64,000 nucleotides of DNA from Polaribacter cellanae (GTDB taxonomy: Bacteria; Bacteroidota; Bacteroidia; Flavobacteriales; Flavobacteriaceae), in assembly GCF_017569185.1 (NCBI RefSeq), contig NZ_CP071869.1, forward strand, positions 1,161,001 to 1,225,000, in the 5' to 3' direction. Both the position numbers and the translations under genes were made by a program. Below, piece after piece: positions 9,734 to 17,747 of this stretch. The notes beneath the pieces were generated by a model. It did no database searches and had not been told where the DNA came from. It saw only the letters and a program-made list of their open reading frames with translations. Each line of letters opens with the position of its first letter. Within the stretch, counting starts at the first letter, position 1.

Positions 9734-9837
9734 AACGAATCCTATCAATTGCATCCTGCTTTAACTGGATGATAAAAGAAATTCCTCGCAAATGACTTTA
9801 GCCAAAACAAAAATTATCCTTGAAAAAAGTTAAAGAC
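9734..9837 (+). repeat. Intergenic repeat, CAATTGCATCC/CTTTAGCC family, copy A
   Basis: The blocks AACGAATC, CAATTGCATCC, GCTTTAACTGG, CAAATGACTTTAGCC and GAAAAAAGTTAAAGAC occur in the same order and spacing at 16716-16823. The two copies are diverged but clearly homologous. The unit has internal complementarity (GCTTTAxCTGG and xCTTTAGCC). It is directly followed by another inverted-repeat element. Confidence 0.7.
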
Positions 9838-9971
9838 AATTCGCCACGAATGCACGAATTCCTAATCTTTAGGATTTAAAAGTTCAAAAAAAAAATACAA
9901 ATAAAAATCTCTGATTTAATAAATTCGTGTTTTTTCACGTAATACTAAATAATTCGTGTATTCGTGGCGAA
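9838..9971. repeat. 134 bp element with 21 bp inverted ends
   Basis: The left end TTCGCCACGAATGCACGAAT (from 9840) pairs with the right end ending at 9971 (TTCGTGTATTCGTGGCGAA) with one mismatch over 21 bp. The interior is AT-rich with no frame. Related half-sites occur at 8978-9000 and 61151-61167. It could be a small mobile or palindromic repeat. It lies between the convergent-facing end of the peptidase gene and the AlkB start. Confidence 0.7.
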
Positions 9972-9979
9972 AAAAACAC

Positions 9980-11194
9980 CTAAACTCCAAAAGGATTTTC
10001 AATAGAATGTGCAGGTTCTGTAAACCATTTTGCACCTTCGCCTGTCATATAAATATGATCTTCTAAACGCACACCAAATTCATTTGGCACACAAATCATA
10101 GGCTCGTTACTAAGGGTCATTCCTGAGACTAATTTTGTTTTATTTCCTCTTACAATATATGGATATTCGTGAATATCTAAACCAATTCCATGACCTGTTC
10201 TGTGAGGCAAACCAGGTAAATTATAATCTGGACCTAAACCATTTTTCTCTAAAGTTTCTCTTGAAACATCGTCTACAGAACCACAAGTATTACCTAAAAT
10301 TGAAGCATTAAAAGCCGCTAATTGTGTTTCTTTTTCAATATTCCATATGTTTCGTTGCAAGTCGTTTGCTTTCCCAAAAACATAGGTTCTTGTTATGTCT
10401 GAAATATAATCATATAATTGACAACCTGTATCTACCAAAACCATGTCGTTCTTTTCTAATTTCTTAGGATTTTTAACGCCATGAGGAAAAGAAGAATCTA
10501 CCCCAAAAAGTACGATACAAAAATAAGAACCCGAAGAAACTCCGTATTTTTTATGTGCTTCATGAATAAAATTCTCTACTTCTTTTGTGGTAATTCCCTC
10601 TCTTAAAATTCTTGCTGCTGCTTTTTGAACCTCCAAAGTAATATCCATTACATGTTGCATAATTGCAATTTCTGCGTCAGATTTTATCATTCTACATTCA
10701 GAAATTAAATCGGTTGCTTTTTCGATATAAAAAGGATGAATTTCTTTATACAGACCATCAACAATTGAAAATGGTGTGGTTTCATCTAACTGAATTTCTC
10801 CTTCGTCAATTTCATTTTCATCTAAAACCTGTAAAAATAATTTATATGGGCATTCGTGTTCTTCCCAACAATGAATTGTTCCTTCTATTTCTAAAAAATC
10901 TTCGATGGTTCCTTTTTCAAAATTCGGAGCAATATAATGTACTTCTTCATTTTGTAAGATAATCGCGCCCACCATTCGTTCGCTTGCATGCCAATGTGTT
11001 CCAGTAAAATACAACAAATTTGTACCCGCATTTACATACACTGCTTGCACGTTATTTGTTTTCATTAAACCAGCTAATTTCTGAATTCTCTTTTTGTATT
11101 CTTCTTTTTGAATAGGTTTAACTGTTGTTTTTAAAGGTTGAATTGCTGCCAATTCTGCTTCTATAGTTGAACCTCCAATGCCAAATGTTTTCAT
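9980..11194 (-). CDS. M24-family Xaa-Pro peptidase (prolidase-like)
   Basis: The first 160 residues form a creatinase-like N-terminal domain. The C-terminal pita-bread domain carries the metal ligands: two Asp in LVDTGCQLYDYISDITRTY, His in HRTGHGIGLDIHEYP, and Glu in SNEPMICVP and VRLEDHIY. These enzymes cleave bonds next to proline in peptides. The gene lies 3 bp from the D-amino-acid oxidoreductase gene of the hydroxyproline operon. The likely role is freeing hydroxyproline or proline from collagen-like dipeptides for this pathway, which is inference from context. Start ATG at 11194 has no in-frame competitor nearby. Length (404 residues) is normal. Confidence 0.92.
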   Translation of the reverse strand: MKTFGIGGSTIEAELAAIQPLKTTVKPIQKEEYKKRIQKLAGLMKTNNVQAVYVNAGTNLLYFTGTHWHASERMVGAIILQNEEVHYIAPNFEKGTIEDFLEIEGTIHCWEEHECPYKLFLQVLDENEIDEGEIQLDETTPFSIVDGLYKEIHPFYIEKATDLISECRMIKSDAEIAIMQHVMDITLEVQKAAARILREGITTKEVENFIHEAHKKYGVSSGSYFCIVLFGVDSSFPHGVKNPKKLEKNDMVLVDTGCQLYDYISDITRTYVFGKANDLQRNIWNIEKETQLAAFNASILGNTCGSVDDVSRETLEKNGLGPDYNLPGLPHRTGHGIGLDIHEYPYIVRGNKTKLVSGMTLSNEPMICVPNEFGVRLEDHIYMTGEGAKWFTEPAHSIENPFGV

Positions 11195-11197
11195 AGT

Positions 11198-12445
11198 TTA
11201 AAATTTTCTATCAGGATGAAAAGGACTTAAATTTAAAGATGTTTTTTGGTTAGAAATAACTTCGGAAATTAATTTTCCTGTAGCAGTTCCTAAACTCCAA
11301 CCCATCATTGCATGTCCTGTTGCAATGGTTAAATTTTCGCATTTCGATGATTTTCCAATATATGGCAATCCATCAGGAGAACATGGTCTTAAACCACATG
11401 CTGCCTTTTCCTTTTCGGTTTTTGTAATTTGTAAATTGTTATAATAATTTTGTGCGGCTGTTGCAATTGCTTCAACTCTTGTAGGATTAATTGTATGATT
11501 AATACCTGCAATTTCCATAGTTCCTGCAAAACGTGTAAAGCCATCCATAGGTGTTACTGCTACTTTTGCTTCACATAAAATGGCTGGAATGGTAATATTT
11601 GTTTCTCTTGCTACATTAATTCGATATCCTTTTCCTGCTTGAACAGGAATATTTAATCCTGTTTTTTTTGCCAAAAAAGAACTCCAACTTCCTGCTGCCA
11701 AAACAACCTCATCTGCAACAATACTTTGCTTATCAGTAATTATTTTTGATATTTTATTTGCTGACAAATCTATATCTACCACTTTTTCATTTTTAAAAAA
11801 AGTAACGCCATTTTCTTTTAAATAAACAACCATTTCTTTCATAAAATGATTTGGTGTCATATGTGCATCAGAATCATAGTAAACAGCGCCTTTTACATTC
11901 AAATTTGCATTAGGTTCTAGTTCTTTTACTTGTGTTGCTGTTAAATTTCTAACTCCTAAACCTTCTTCTACTCCTCTTTTTCCAATTGCCCATTCTTCTT
12001 CTCCGACTTTGTCGGTTTTGTAGCACATTAACAAACCTTTTCTTTCGTAATGAAAATCGAAATCTTTAGATGCTTTTAAATCTTCATATAAATCTCTTGC
12101 AAATAAATTAATGTCTTTTATCGCTTTAATGGAACGCTCTACTTTTTCTTTTGTGGCAGATTTTTTAAATGCCCAACTCCATTTCAAAAAATCGATATCT
12201 AATCTTGGTTTTACATAAAACGGACTCTTAGCATCGAACATCCATTTGATGCCTTTTGTAATAATACCAGGTGTTGCCAAAGAAATAAAATGACTTGGAG
12301 TAATGTAACCTGCGTTTACATAAGAGGCTCCAGAATTCATATTAGATTGGTCTATTACTGTAATTTCATGACCATCTTTTAATAAATAGTACGCAGAACA
12401 AAGTCCAATAATTCCACCTCCAATAATTACTACTTTTTTACTCAT
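11198..12445 (-). CDS. FAD-dependent D-amino-acid dehydrogenase, probably D-hydroxyproline dehydrogenase
   Basis: The 415-residue protein starts with the FAD-binding Rossmann motif VVIIGGGIIGLCSAYYLL and has the DAO-family C-terminus (CGLRPCSPDGLPYIG, ATGHAMMGWSLGTATG). DadA-like enzymes oxidise D-amino acids to imino acids and pass electrons to the respiratory chain. The neighbours (hydroxyproline epimerase, DapA-like deaminase, semialdehyde dehydrogenase) make cis-4-hydroxy-D-proline the likely substrate, giving pyrroline-4-hydroxy-2-carboxylate. The start ATG overlaps the TGA of a small upstream frame (ATGA), a sign of translational coupling. D-proline or another D-amino acid remains possible as substrate. 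Confidence 0.9.
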   Translation of the reverse strand: MSKKVVIIGGGIIGLCSAYYLLKDGHEITVIDQSNMNSGASYVNAGYITPSHFISLATPGIITKGIKWMFDAKSPFYVKPRLDIDFLKWSWAFKKSATKEKVERSIKAIKDINLFARDLYEDLKASKDFDFHYERKGLLMCYKTDKVGEEEWAIGKRGVEEGLGVRNLTATQVKELEPNANLNVKGAVYYDSDAHMTPNHFMKEMVVYLKENGVTFFKNEKVVDIDLSANKISKIITDKQSIVADEVVLAAGSWSSFLAKKTGLNIPVQAGKGYRINVARETNITIPAILCEAKVAVTPMDGFTRFAGTMEIAGINHTINPTRVEAIATAAQNYYNNLQITKTEKEKAACGLRPCSPDGLPYIGKSSKCENLTIATGHAMMGWSLGTATGKLISEVISNQKTSLNLSPFHPDRKF

Positions 12446-12672
12446 TTTATCACTTTATCTACAGTTATAATTCTAAAGGTATTTGAACTAATTGTAATTT
12501 TTATATTAAATTTCTTACTTGTTGCATAGAAACTCTTTCCTTCTTTTTCGTAATTTTCTATGAATGTTTCTTTTAAAACTCTCGCAATAAGATTTTCACT
12601 TTCGTTTTTTTTTTAATAAGATTCTGAAACACTGAACTTAATTCAGCACAAGCAAGTTCAGAATAATTTATT
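12442..12672 (-). pseudogene. Small decayed gene in hydroxyproline operon
   Basis: The 235 bp gap between the epimerase and dehydrogenase genes holds a coding-like frame of about 57 codons. It contains NESENLIARVLKETF and KFNIKITISSNTFRII and ends at TGA 12444-12442, overlapping the dehydrogenase ATG. It has no in-frame ATG, GTG or TTG. Upstream lies a run of ten A on the coding strand (T run 12605-12614). Deleting two A would join it to a frame running back to the epimerase stop. That upstream part also resembles the TGCTGAA/TTTCAG repeat seen near 58832, so a repeat insertion may have removed the real start. The product is not recognised. Confidence 0.45.
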
Positions 12673-12680
12673 ATTTCAAA

Positions 12681-13691
12681 CTAAATCACCTGAAAACCAT
12701 GTGCATATGGGTCGTTTTCGTCATCAATAATAATGGTATTGTAACCATACACTTTTGCCCAACCTTGTATACTTGGTATAATTGCTGGTTTTCCATCTAA
12801 AGTAGTATCCTGTTCTACTCTTCCAATAAATTTAGAACCAATAAAACTCTCGTGAATAAATTCCTCGCCAATTTTTAATTTTCCTTTCGCATGTAATTGC
12901 GCCAATCTTGCTGAAGTTCCTGTTCCACAAGGACTTCTATCGATTGCTTTGTCTCCATAAAAAACGGCATTTCTTCCAGAAGAAGTTGGGTCTAAAGGAT
13001 TTCCAGTCCACAACATGTGCGAAACATCTCTTATTGTTTCATTTTCTGGATGAATAAACATATTTGGATATTTCTGATTGATTTTTGCTCTTACAATTTG
13101 CGAATATTGTACAATTTTTCCAGCAATAAAATTATGAACTCCAGAGAAATTTTTCTGAGAATCTACAATTGCGTAGAAATTTCCTCCATAAGCAACATCA
13201 AAAGTAATTTCACCTAACTCAGGACAATCTACCGTTAAATTTTCTGCTGCTACATAACTCTTTACATTTACTAATTTTACCCAATCTACTTTTCCATCCG
13301 TTTGTTGATATTCGATTTCTACCAAACCAGCTGGAGCTTCCATTTTAATTTTACCTGGAATTTTTGGGGTAATTATACCTTCTTCAATCGCAATTGTTAT
13401 AGAACCAATGGTTCCATGACCACACATTGGCAAACAACCTGAAGTTTCTATAAATAAAATGGCAAAATCGTTTTCTGGATTGTGAGGTGGAAATAAAATC
13501 GAACCACTCATCATATCATGGCCTCTTGGCTCGAACATTAATCCTTTACGAATCCAATCGTATTCTTTTAAAAAATGCTGACGCTTTTCACTCATATTCT
13601 CGCCCACCAAATTCGGACCTCCACCAACAACAACTCTTACAGGGTTTCCACACGTATGTGCATCTACACAAAAAAAAGTTTTTTTACTCAT
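12681..13691 (-). CDS. 4-hydroxyproline epimerase (proline racemase family)
   Basis: The protein converts trans-4-hydroxy-L-proline into cis-4-hydroxy-D-proline by a two-Cys proton transfer. The family start DAHTCGNPVRVVVGG is present at residues 10-24. The first catalytic Cys is in PMCGHGTIG and the second in SPCGTGTSARL, so both acid/base residues are Cys, as in epimerases and proline racemases. The dehydratase members of the family have Thr in place of one of them. The 336-residue length is normal. Gene context with a DapA-like deaminase and ketoglutarate-semialdehyde dehydrogenase favours hydroxyproline over proline. Start ATG at 13691. The ALDH gene lies 91 bp upstream. Confidence 0.93.
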   Translation of the reverse strand: MSKKTFFCVDAHTCGNPVRVVVGGGPNLVGENMSEKRQHFLKEYDWIRKGLMFEPRGHDMMSGSILFPPHNPENDFAILFIETSGCLPMCGHGTIGSITIAIEEGIITPKIPGKIKMEAPAGLVEIEYQQTDGKVDWVKLVNVKSYVAAENLTVDCPELGEITFDVAYGGNFYAIVDSQKNFSGVHNFIAGKIVQYSQIVRAKINQKYPNMFIHPENETIRDVSHMLWTGNPLDPTSSGRNAVFYGDKAIDRSPCGTGTSARLAQLHAKGKLKIGEEFIHESFIGSKFIGRVEQDTTLDGKPAIIPSIQGWAKVYGYNTIIIDDENDPYAHGFQVI

Positions 13692-13782
13692 TTAAAGTAT
13701 GCTTTATGTATTTGTTTACTCGGTTTTCCAATAATAAAGAAATTTATTTTTCAGAAAACAACTTTAATAAACTTCCTAATTA

Positions 13783-15366
13783 TTAAATTTCATCTGTTGT
13801 TTTCTTTCCATTTACAGTTCTTAAAATTCCTAAAGGATTTTCGTTTTTAAGTTCTGCTGGAAGCAAATTATTTGGCCAATCTTGAAAACTAAAAGGTCTT
13901 ACAAAACGTTTTATAGCATCTACACCAACTGCTGTAAATCTACTATCTGTAGATGCTGGATATGGACCACCATGCAACATAGAAGCGCAAACCTCTACTC
14001 CTGTTGGAACTCCGTTGAAAATAATTCGTCCTACTCTGTTTTCCAATTCGTGAATTATATTTATATAATTGCTAATTTCATTATCATCGGAAATTACAGT
14101 TCCTGTTAATTGTCCTTCTAATTTTGATGTAATTTCTCTTAATTCGACTTCTTCTTTACACTGAACCACCAAAGAATAAGGACCGAAAACTTCGTGATGT
14201 AATGTTGAATTTTCTAAAAATGTTTTCCCTTCTACAGTGGTAACTACCTGTTTTACAAAATTTGGTTGCACATTTTCTGAATGTGCTCCTAAAACCTCAA
14301 TTCCGTTTTGAGACAAGGCTTTTTCTTTATTTTTCTCATAAGCACCTGCGATATTTGGATGCAACATACAAGAAGGTTCTATATTTACAATTTCTTCTGC
14401 CAACGTATTTACAAAATTGGTTAATCCTGCTGATTTTATCCCTAAAATTAAACCTGGATTTGTACAAAATTGTCCAGTTCCTAAAGTGATAGAACCTGCG
14501 TACGTTTTTGCAATAGCTAACGCTCTATTTTCCAACGCTTTTGGAAAAATAACAACTGGATTTATACTTCCCATTTCCGCAAAAACTGGAATTGGTTCGT
14601 CTCTTTTTCCTGCCAAATCGTATAAGGCTCTTCCACCTTTTAAACTTCCTGTAAAGGCAACTGCTTTTATATTAGGGTTTTGCACTAATTCTTGTCCTAC
14701 TTCGATTCCACTACTATTTAAGTTTGAAAAAACACCATTTGGCATGCCCGTTTTTTCTGCTGCTTTTATAATTGCAGATGAAACTAATTCTCCAGTTCCT
14801 GCATGCATTGGATGCGATTTTACAATTACAGGACAACCTGCTGCGAATGCTGCTGCAGTATCTCCACCAGCTGTAGAAAATGCTAACGGAAAATTAGAGG
14901 CTCCAAAAACCACAACTGGTCCTAAAGAAACATTCATTTTTCTTAAATCTACTCTTGGTATTGGTTCTCTATCTGGTTGTGCTGTATCTATGGTTGCTTC
15001 TACCCAGCTACCTTCTTCCACATGATTTGCAAAAGCGCGTAATTGACCTAAAGTTCTTCCTCTTTCTCCTCCTGCTCTTCCTGCTGGCAAACCACTTTCT
15101 AAACAATAAACATTTAGTAGTTCTTCTCCTAAGTTTTCTATTTCTGTTGCAATTGCTCTTAAAAACTCGGCTTTTTTTGCACCAGAAACTTTAGAATAGG
15201 TTTTAAAAGCATTTGCTGCCAATTCACAAGCTTTATTTACTTCTGCAGAAGTTGCTTCTGTAAATGTCCACTCGTTTTCTGTATTTTTTTGCGGATTAAA
15301 TGTTTTAAATGTTTTATTTCCGCTTGCTGTGGTTGTATTTCCTATATAGTTTTTTCCTGTAATCAT
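13783..15366 (-). CDS. 2-oxoglutarate semialdehyde dehydrogenase (ALDH family)
   Basis: This 527-residue aldehyde dehydrogenase has the catalytic Cys in GTGQFCTNPG, the general-base Glu in FAEMGSINP and the NAD(P)-binding region FTGSLKGGRAL. The insert LPAGRAGGERGRTLGQL and the FGASNFPLAFSTAGGD segment match the type III 2-oxoglutarate semialdehyde dehydrogenase group linked to hydroxyproline and sugar-acid degradation. It would oxidise the product of the DapA-like deaminase to 2-oxoglutarate for the TCA cycle. The gene lies 205 bp after the deaminase gene and 91 bp before the epimerase gene, all on the same strand. The ATG at 15366 gives the expected start MITGKNYIG. Confidence 0.93.
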   Translation of the reverse strand: MITGKNYIGNTTTASGNKTFKTFNPQKNTENEWTFTEATSAEVNKACELAANAFKTYSKVSGAKKAEFLRAIATEIENLGEELLNVYCLESGLPAGRAGGERGRTLGQLRAFANHVEEGSWVEATIDTAQPDREPIPRVDLRKMNVSLGPVVVFGASNFPLAFSTAGGDTAAAFAAGCPVIVKSHPMHAGTGELVSSAIIKAAEKTGMPNGVFSNLNSSGIEVGQELVQNPNIKAVAFTGSLKGGRALYDLAGKRDEPIPVFAEMGSINPVVIFPKALENRALAIAKTYAGSITLGTGQFCTNPGLILGIKSAGLTNFVNTLAEEIVNIEPSCMLHPNIAGAYEKNKEKALSQNGIEVLGAHSENVQPNFVKQVVTTVEGKTFLENSTLHHEVFGPYSLVVQCKEEVELREITSKLEGQLTGTVISDDNEISNYINIIHELENRVGRIIFNGVPTGVEVCASMLHGGPYPASTDSRFTAVGVDAIKRFVRPFSFQDWPNNLLPAELKNENPLGILRTVNGKKTTDEI

Positions 15367-15571
15367 CTTTATTTATTTTTTAAATGTTTTTTTTTTAAAA
15401 TTTACTCATTTGTAAGCTACTTTTTTTTGATCGTAGATATTTTTGCAATACTATATTGAAAAGAAAAACCTTTTCTCATAACCATTTTTAGAGTTATGAT
15501 AAACGTGTTATAAAGTCTACATTATACAATCTGTAAAACGAAGCCTACAAATTATTAAATATTTGAAAGGA

Positions 15572-16528
15572 TCAACTTATTAAATCTAAAACTTCAAGTC
15601 TTTCTTTTGCTAAAATATATCTTGCATTCACATCATCAATTTGCTGTTGAGTTAATTTCTTACCAAAGGTACGCAACCCTCCAGCAATATCATTGTGATG
15701 TATTCCCATAGCAAGCTTAAGATATTCCATAAGTAGTGGCTGCGCATCTAGATACGATAAGGAATTTAAAGCCTGAGAAATTTTATTTGCCTCAGCCCAT
15801 TCTCCATTTACAACATATTCCTGCATAGTAACACTTGCTTTTGGAAAGATCGTACCTACACCTGTAATACCACCACTTGCTCCAGCGAGTCCTGCATATA
15901 CAGTAACTGTATCTACTCCTGCCAAAACTTTTAAATCTTTGTTTTCTAACATCAATGTTTCAATAATTGAAACATCTATAGTGGATATTTTAAGAGCAGT
16001 TACTTTAGGAAGAACAGAAAGTTTTAAGAGAAGCTCGGTTGAGAGCGCATGATAACCAGCTGCATCAGGATTGTTATAAGGCATAATTGTTACACCTACA
16101 TCTTTTGCAGTTGCTTCAGAAAGTGCATAATACTCATACATTTCTTTTTCTGAAGGAATCGCTTTTGTTTTTGGTGGCATAACCATAACTGTATCTACTC
16201 CAACTGTTGCAAGTCCTTCAACGATTTTAGCCAGTTCTTCTTTAGTTTCTGCTGCAGCTCCACTAATTAATGGAACTTTGTAGTCTTTAGCAACCTCAGA
16301 AAGTGATTTAAGTAAAGAAAGACGCTGTTTGGTGCTCAGGTAGCTATTCTCACCTAAAGTACCAGAACCTACAAGTCCACTCATGTTGCTTCCTCCTTTT
16401 CCTTGAATTTTTAAAATACTTGCGGCCTGTTTTTGTGTTATATCATGGTCTATTTCAAGAGCGCCAGATTTTGACTCTTTCAGCCATGTAAACACGGCTG
16501 GCATTACTCCATTCCATTGTATACTCAT
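15572..16528 (-). CDS. DapA-family lyase, probable pyrroline-4-hydroxy-2-carboxylate deaminase
   Basis: The 318-residue TIM-barrel protein belongs to the dihydrodipicolinate synthase/N-acetylneuraminate lyase superfamily. The Schiff-base Lys is in TALKISTIDVS, the conserved Tyr is in MPYNNPDAAGY, and the substrate carboxylate loop is GSGTLGENSYLS. In hydroxyproline degradation this family deaminates pyrroline-4-hydroxy-2-carboxylate to 2-oxoglutarate semialdehyde. Its place at the head of an operon with the epimerase, D-amino-acid dehydrogenase and semialdehyde dehydrogenase supports that role. A sugar-acid aldolase would look similar in sequence alone. A possible promoter with a good -7 box lies at 16566-16573. 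Confidence 0.88.
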   Translation of the reverse strand: MSIQWNGVMPAVFTWLKESKSGALEIDHDITQKQAASILKIQGKGGSNMSGLVGSGTLGENSYLSTKQRLSLLKSLSEVAKDYKVPLISGAAAETKEELAKIVEGLATVGVDTVMVMPPKTKAIPSEKEMYEYYALSEATAKDVGVTIMPYNNPDAAGYHALSTELLLKLSVLPKVTALKISTIDVSIIETLMLENKDLKVLAGVDTVTVYAGLAGASGGITGVGTIFPKASVTMQEYVVNGEWAEANKISQALNSLSYLDAQPLLMEYLKLAMGIHHNDIAGGLRTFGKKLTQQQIDDVNARYILAKERLEVLDLIS

Positions 16529-16565
16529 AAATTATTATAGTTTGTGTATTTATAAATTCTTTTTA

Positions 16566-16573
16566 CAAATTTA
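16566..16573 (-). promoter_or_regulatory. Candidate promoter -7 box of hydroxyproline operon
   Basis: The minus-strand sequence TAAATTTG matches the Bacteroidetes TAnnTTTG box, 37 bp upstream of the first ATG of the operon. No clear TTG -33 element is found at the usual 19-21 bp, so activation by the divergent AraC regulator may be needed. Confidence 0.4.
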
Positions 16574-16715
16574 CAGTAGAATTAAAGCTGAAAGTTAATT
16601 TCCTTTTATCCAAATTAAATACAATATTATCCATAAAATTAATAAAAACCACTATTTAGGTTATTATTTGCATATATTTGTGAGATGAATTTAGTTATTG
16701 ATTGTTTTATTTTTT

Positions 16716-16823
16716 AACGAATCAAATCACTTCAATTGCATCCAGCTTTAGCTGGTAAGAATAATATAGACACAAATGGCTTTAGCCCAAATTAGTCGCT
16801 CTGAAAAAAGATTAACTAAAGAC
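16716..16823 (+). repeat. Intergenic repeat, CAATTGCATCC/CTTTAGCC family, copy B
   Basis: This is the second copy of the repeat at 9734-9837, with the blocks AACGAATC, CAATTGCATCC, GCTTTAGCTGG, CAAATGGCTTTAGCC and GAAAAAAGATTAACTAAAGAC. It lies in the 372 bp divergent region between the hydroxyproline operon and the araC gene. The rest of that region holds the -7 box at 16566 and another TATATTTG at 16673-16680 facing the araC gene. Confidence 0.7.
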
Positions 16824-16900
16824 TCTACCTTATCTAAACAATTTTCATTGGATTAAAACCTATAGCTATTAAATTATTTTTTTTCGAAACCTATCAAAAA

Positions 16901-17746
16901 ATGAAAGTACTTCCTTTTCAAATACCAAAACCCGAAAATGATGCGCTTGTTTTTCAAGAGGATATTGAGTTTTCTTTTTATAACAAACTGCATCAACATA
17001 AAGAAATTCAGATAAGTTTTATCGTAAAAGGTGAAGGAACTTTAATTGTTGGTGATAGGATTAATAATTATGAAGCTGGAAATGTTTTGGTTTTAGGCAG
17101 TAATTTACCTCATGTTTTTAAAAGCTCGGAAAATTTAAAAGAGAAGTCTCATATGATTACGCTCTTTTTTACGGAAGATTCTTTTGGAAATGATTTTTTC
17201 GATTTGCAAGAACTGAATGAAATAAATCGTTTTTTTGAACAAGCAAAACATGGTTTTAAAATAATTTCTGATAAAAATATTTCAACACTTTTTTTAATGC
17301 TGAAAACTGCTTCTAAATTAGAGCGATTTATTACATTATTACAACTTCTTAAACAAACGATTTCTTTAAAATACGAGAGCTTGTCTTCTTTTGTTTACGA
17401 AAAAAAATATACAGCTGTAGAAGGAAAAAGAATGCGAGCTGTTTTCGAGTTTACCATGAATAATTTTACGGAAGAAATTACTTTAGACGGAATTGCAAGT
17501 GTTGCTTCGATGACAAAAAATGCTTTTTGTAAATATTTTAAAAAAAGGACAAATAAAAGCTATTTTCGTTTTTTAAATGAATTAAGAATTGAAAATGCAA
17601 GTAAATTAATTGTTTCAAATACCGATTTTACGTTGGCAGAAATTGCCTATAATTCTGGTTTTAAAAATATTTCTAATTTTAATCGGCATTTTAAAAGTAT
17701 CAAAAAAATGAGTCCTTCTAATTATCGAAAAAATTACAATTCTTAA
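16901..17746 (+). CDS. AraC-family transcriptional regulator
   Basis: The N-terminal half is a cupin-like sensor domain (HQHKEIQISFIVKGEGTL, NYEAGNVLVLGSNLPH). The C-terminal 100 residues hold the two helix-turn-helix motifs of the AraC family (TLDGIASVASMTKNAFCKYF and TLAEIAYNSGFKNISNFNRHF). It is divergent from the hydroxyproline operon with 372 bp between, the usual arrangement for a local regulator. Control of that operon is therefore likely but inferred. The stop is 1 bp from the stop of the convergent hybrid sensor gene, with no terminator between. Length 281 residues is normal. Confidence 0.92.
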   Translation: MKVLPFQIPKPENDALVFQEDIEFSFYNKLHQHKEIQISFIVKGEGTLIVGDRINNYEAGNVLVLGSNLPHVFKSSENLKEKSHMITLFFTEDSFGNDFFDLQELNEINRFFEQAKHGFKIISDKNISTLFLMLKTASKLERFITLLQLLKQTISLKYESLSSFVYEKKYTAVEGKRMRAVFEFTMNNFTEEITLDGIASVASMTKNAFCKYFKKRTNKSYFRFLNELRIENASKLIVSNTDFTLAEIAYNSGFKNISNFNRHFKSIKKMSPSNYRKNYNS

Positions 17747-17747
17747 A

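Noticed and set aside
14417..15025. A 202-codon plus-strand frame opposite the aldehyde dehydrogenase gene
   Set aside because: It is the complement of a strongly supported gene with intact catalytic motifs, and its own translation has no recognisable domain.
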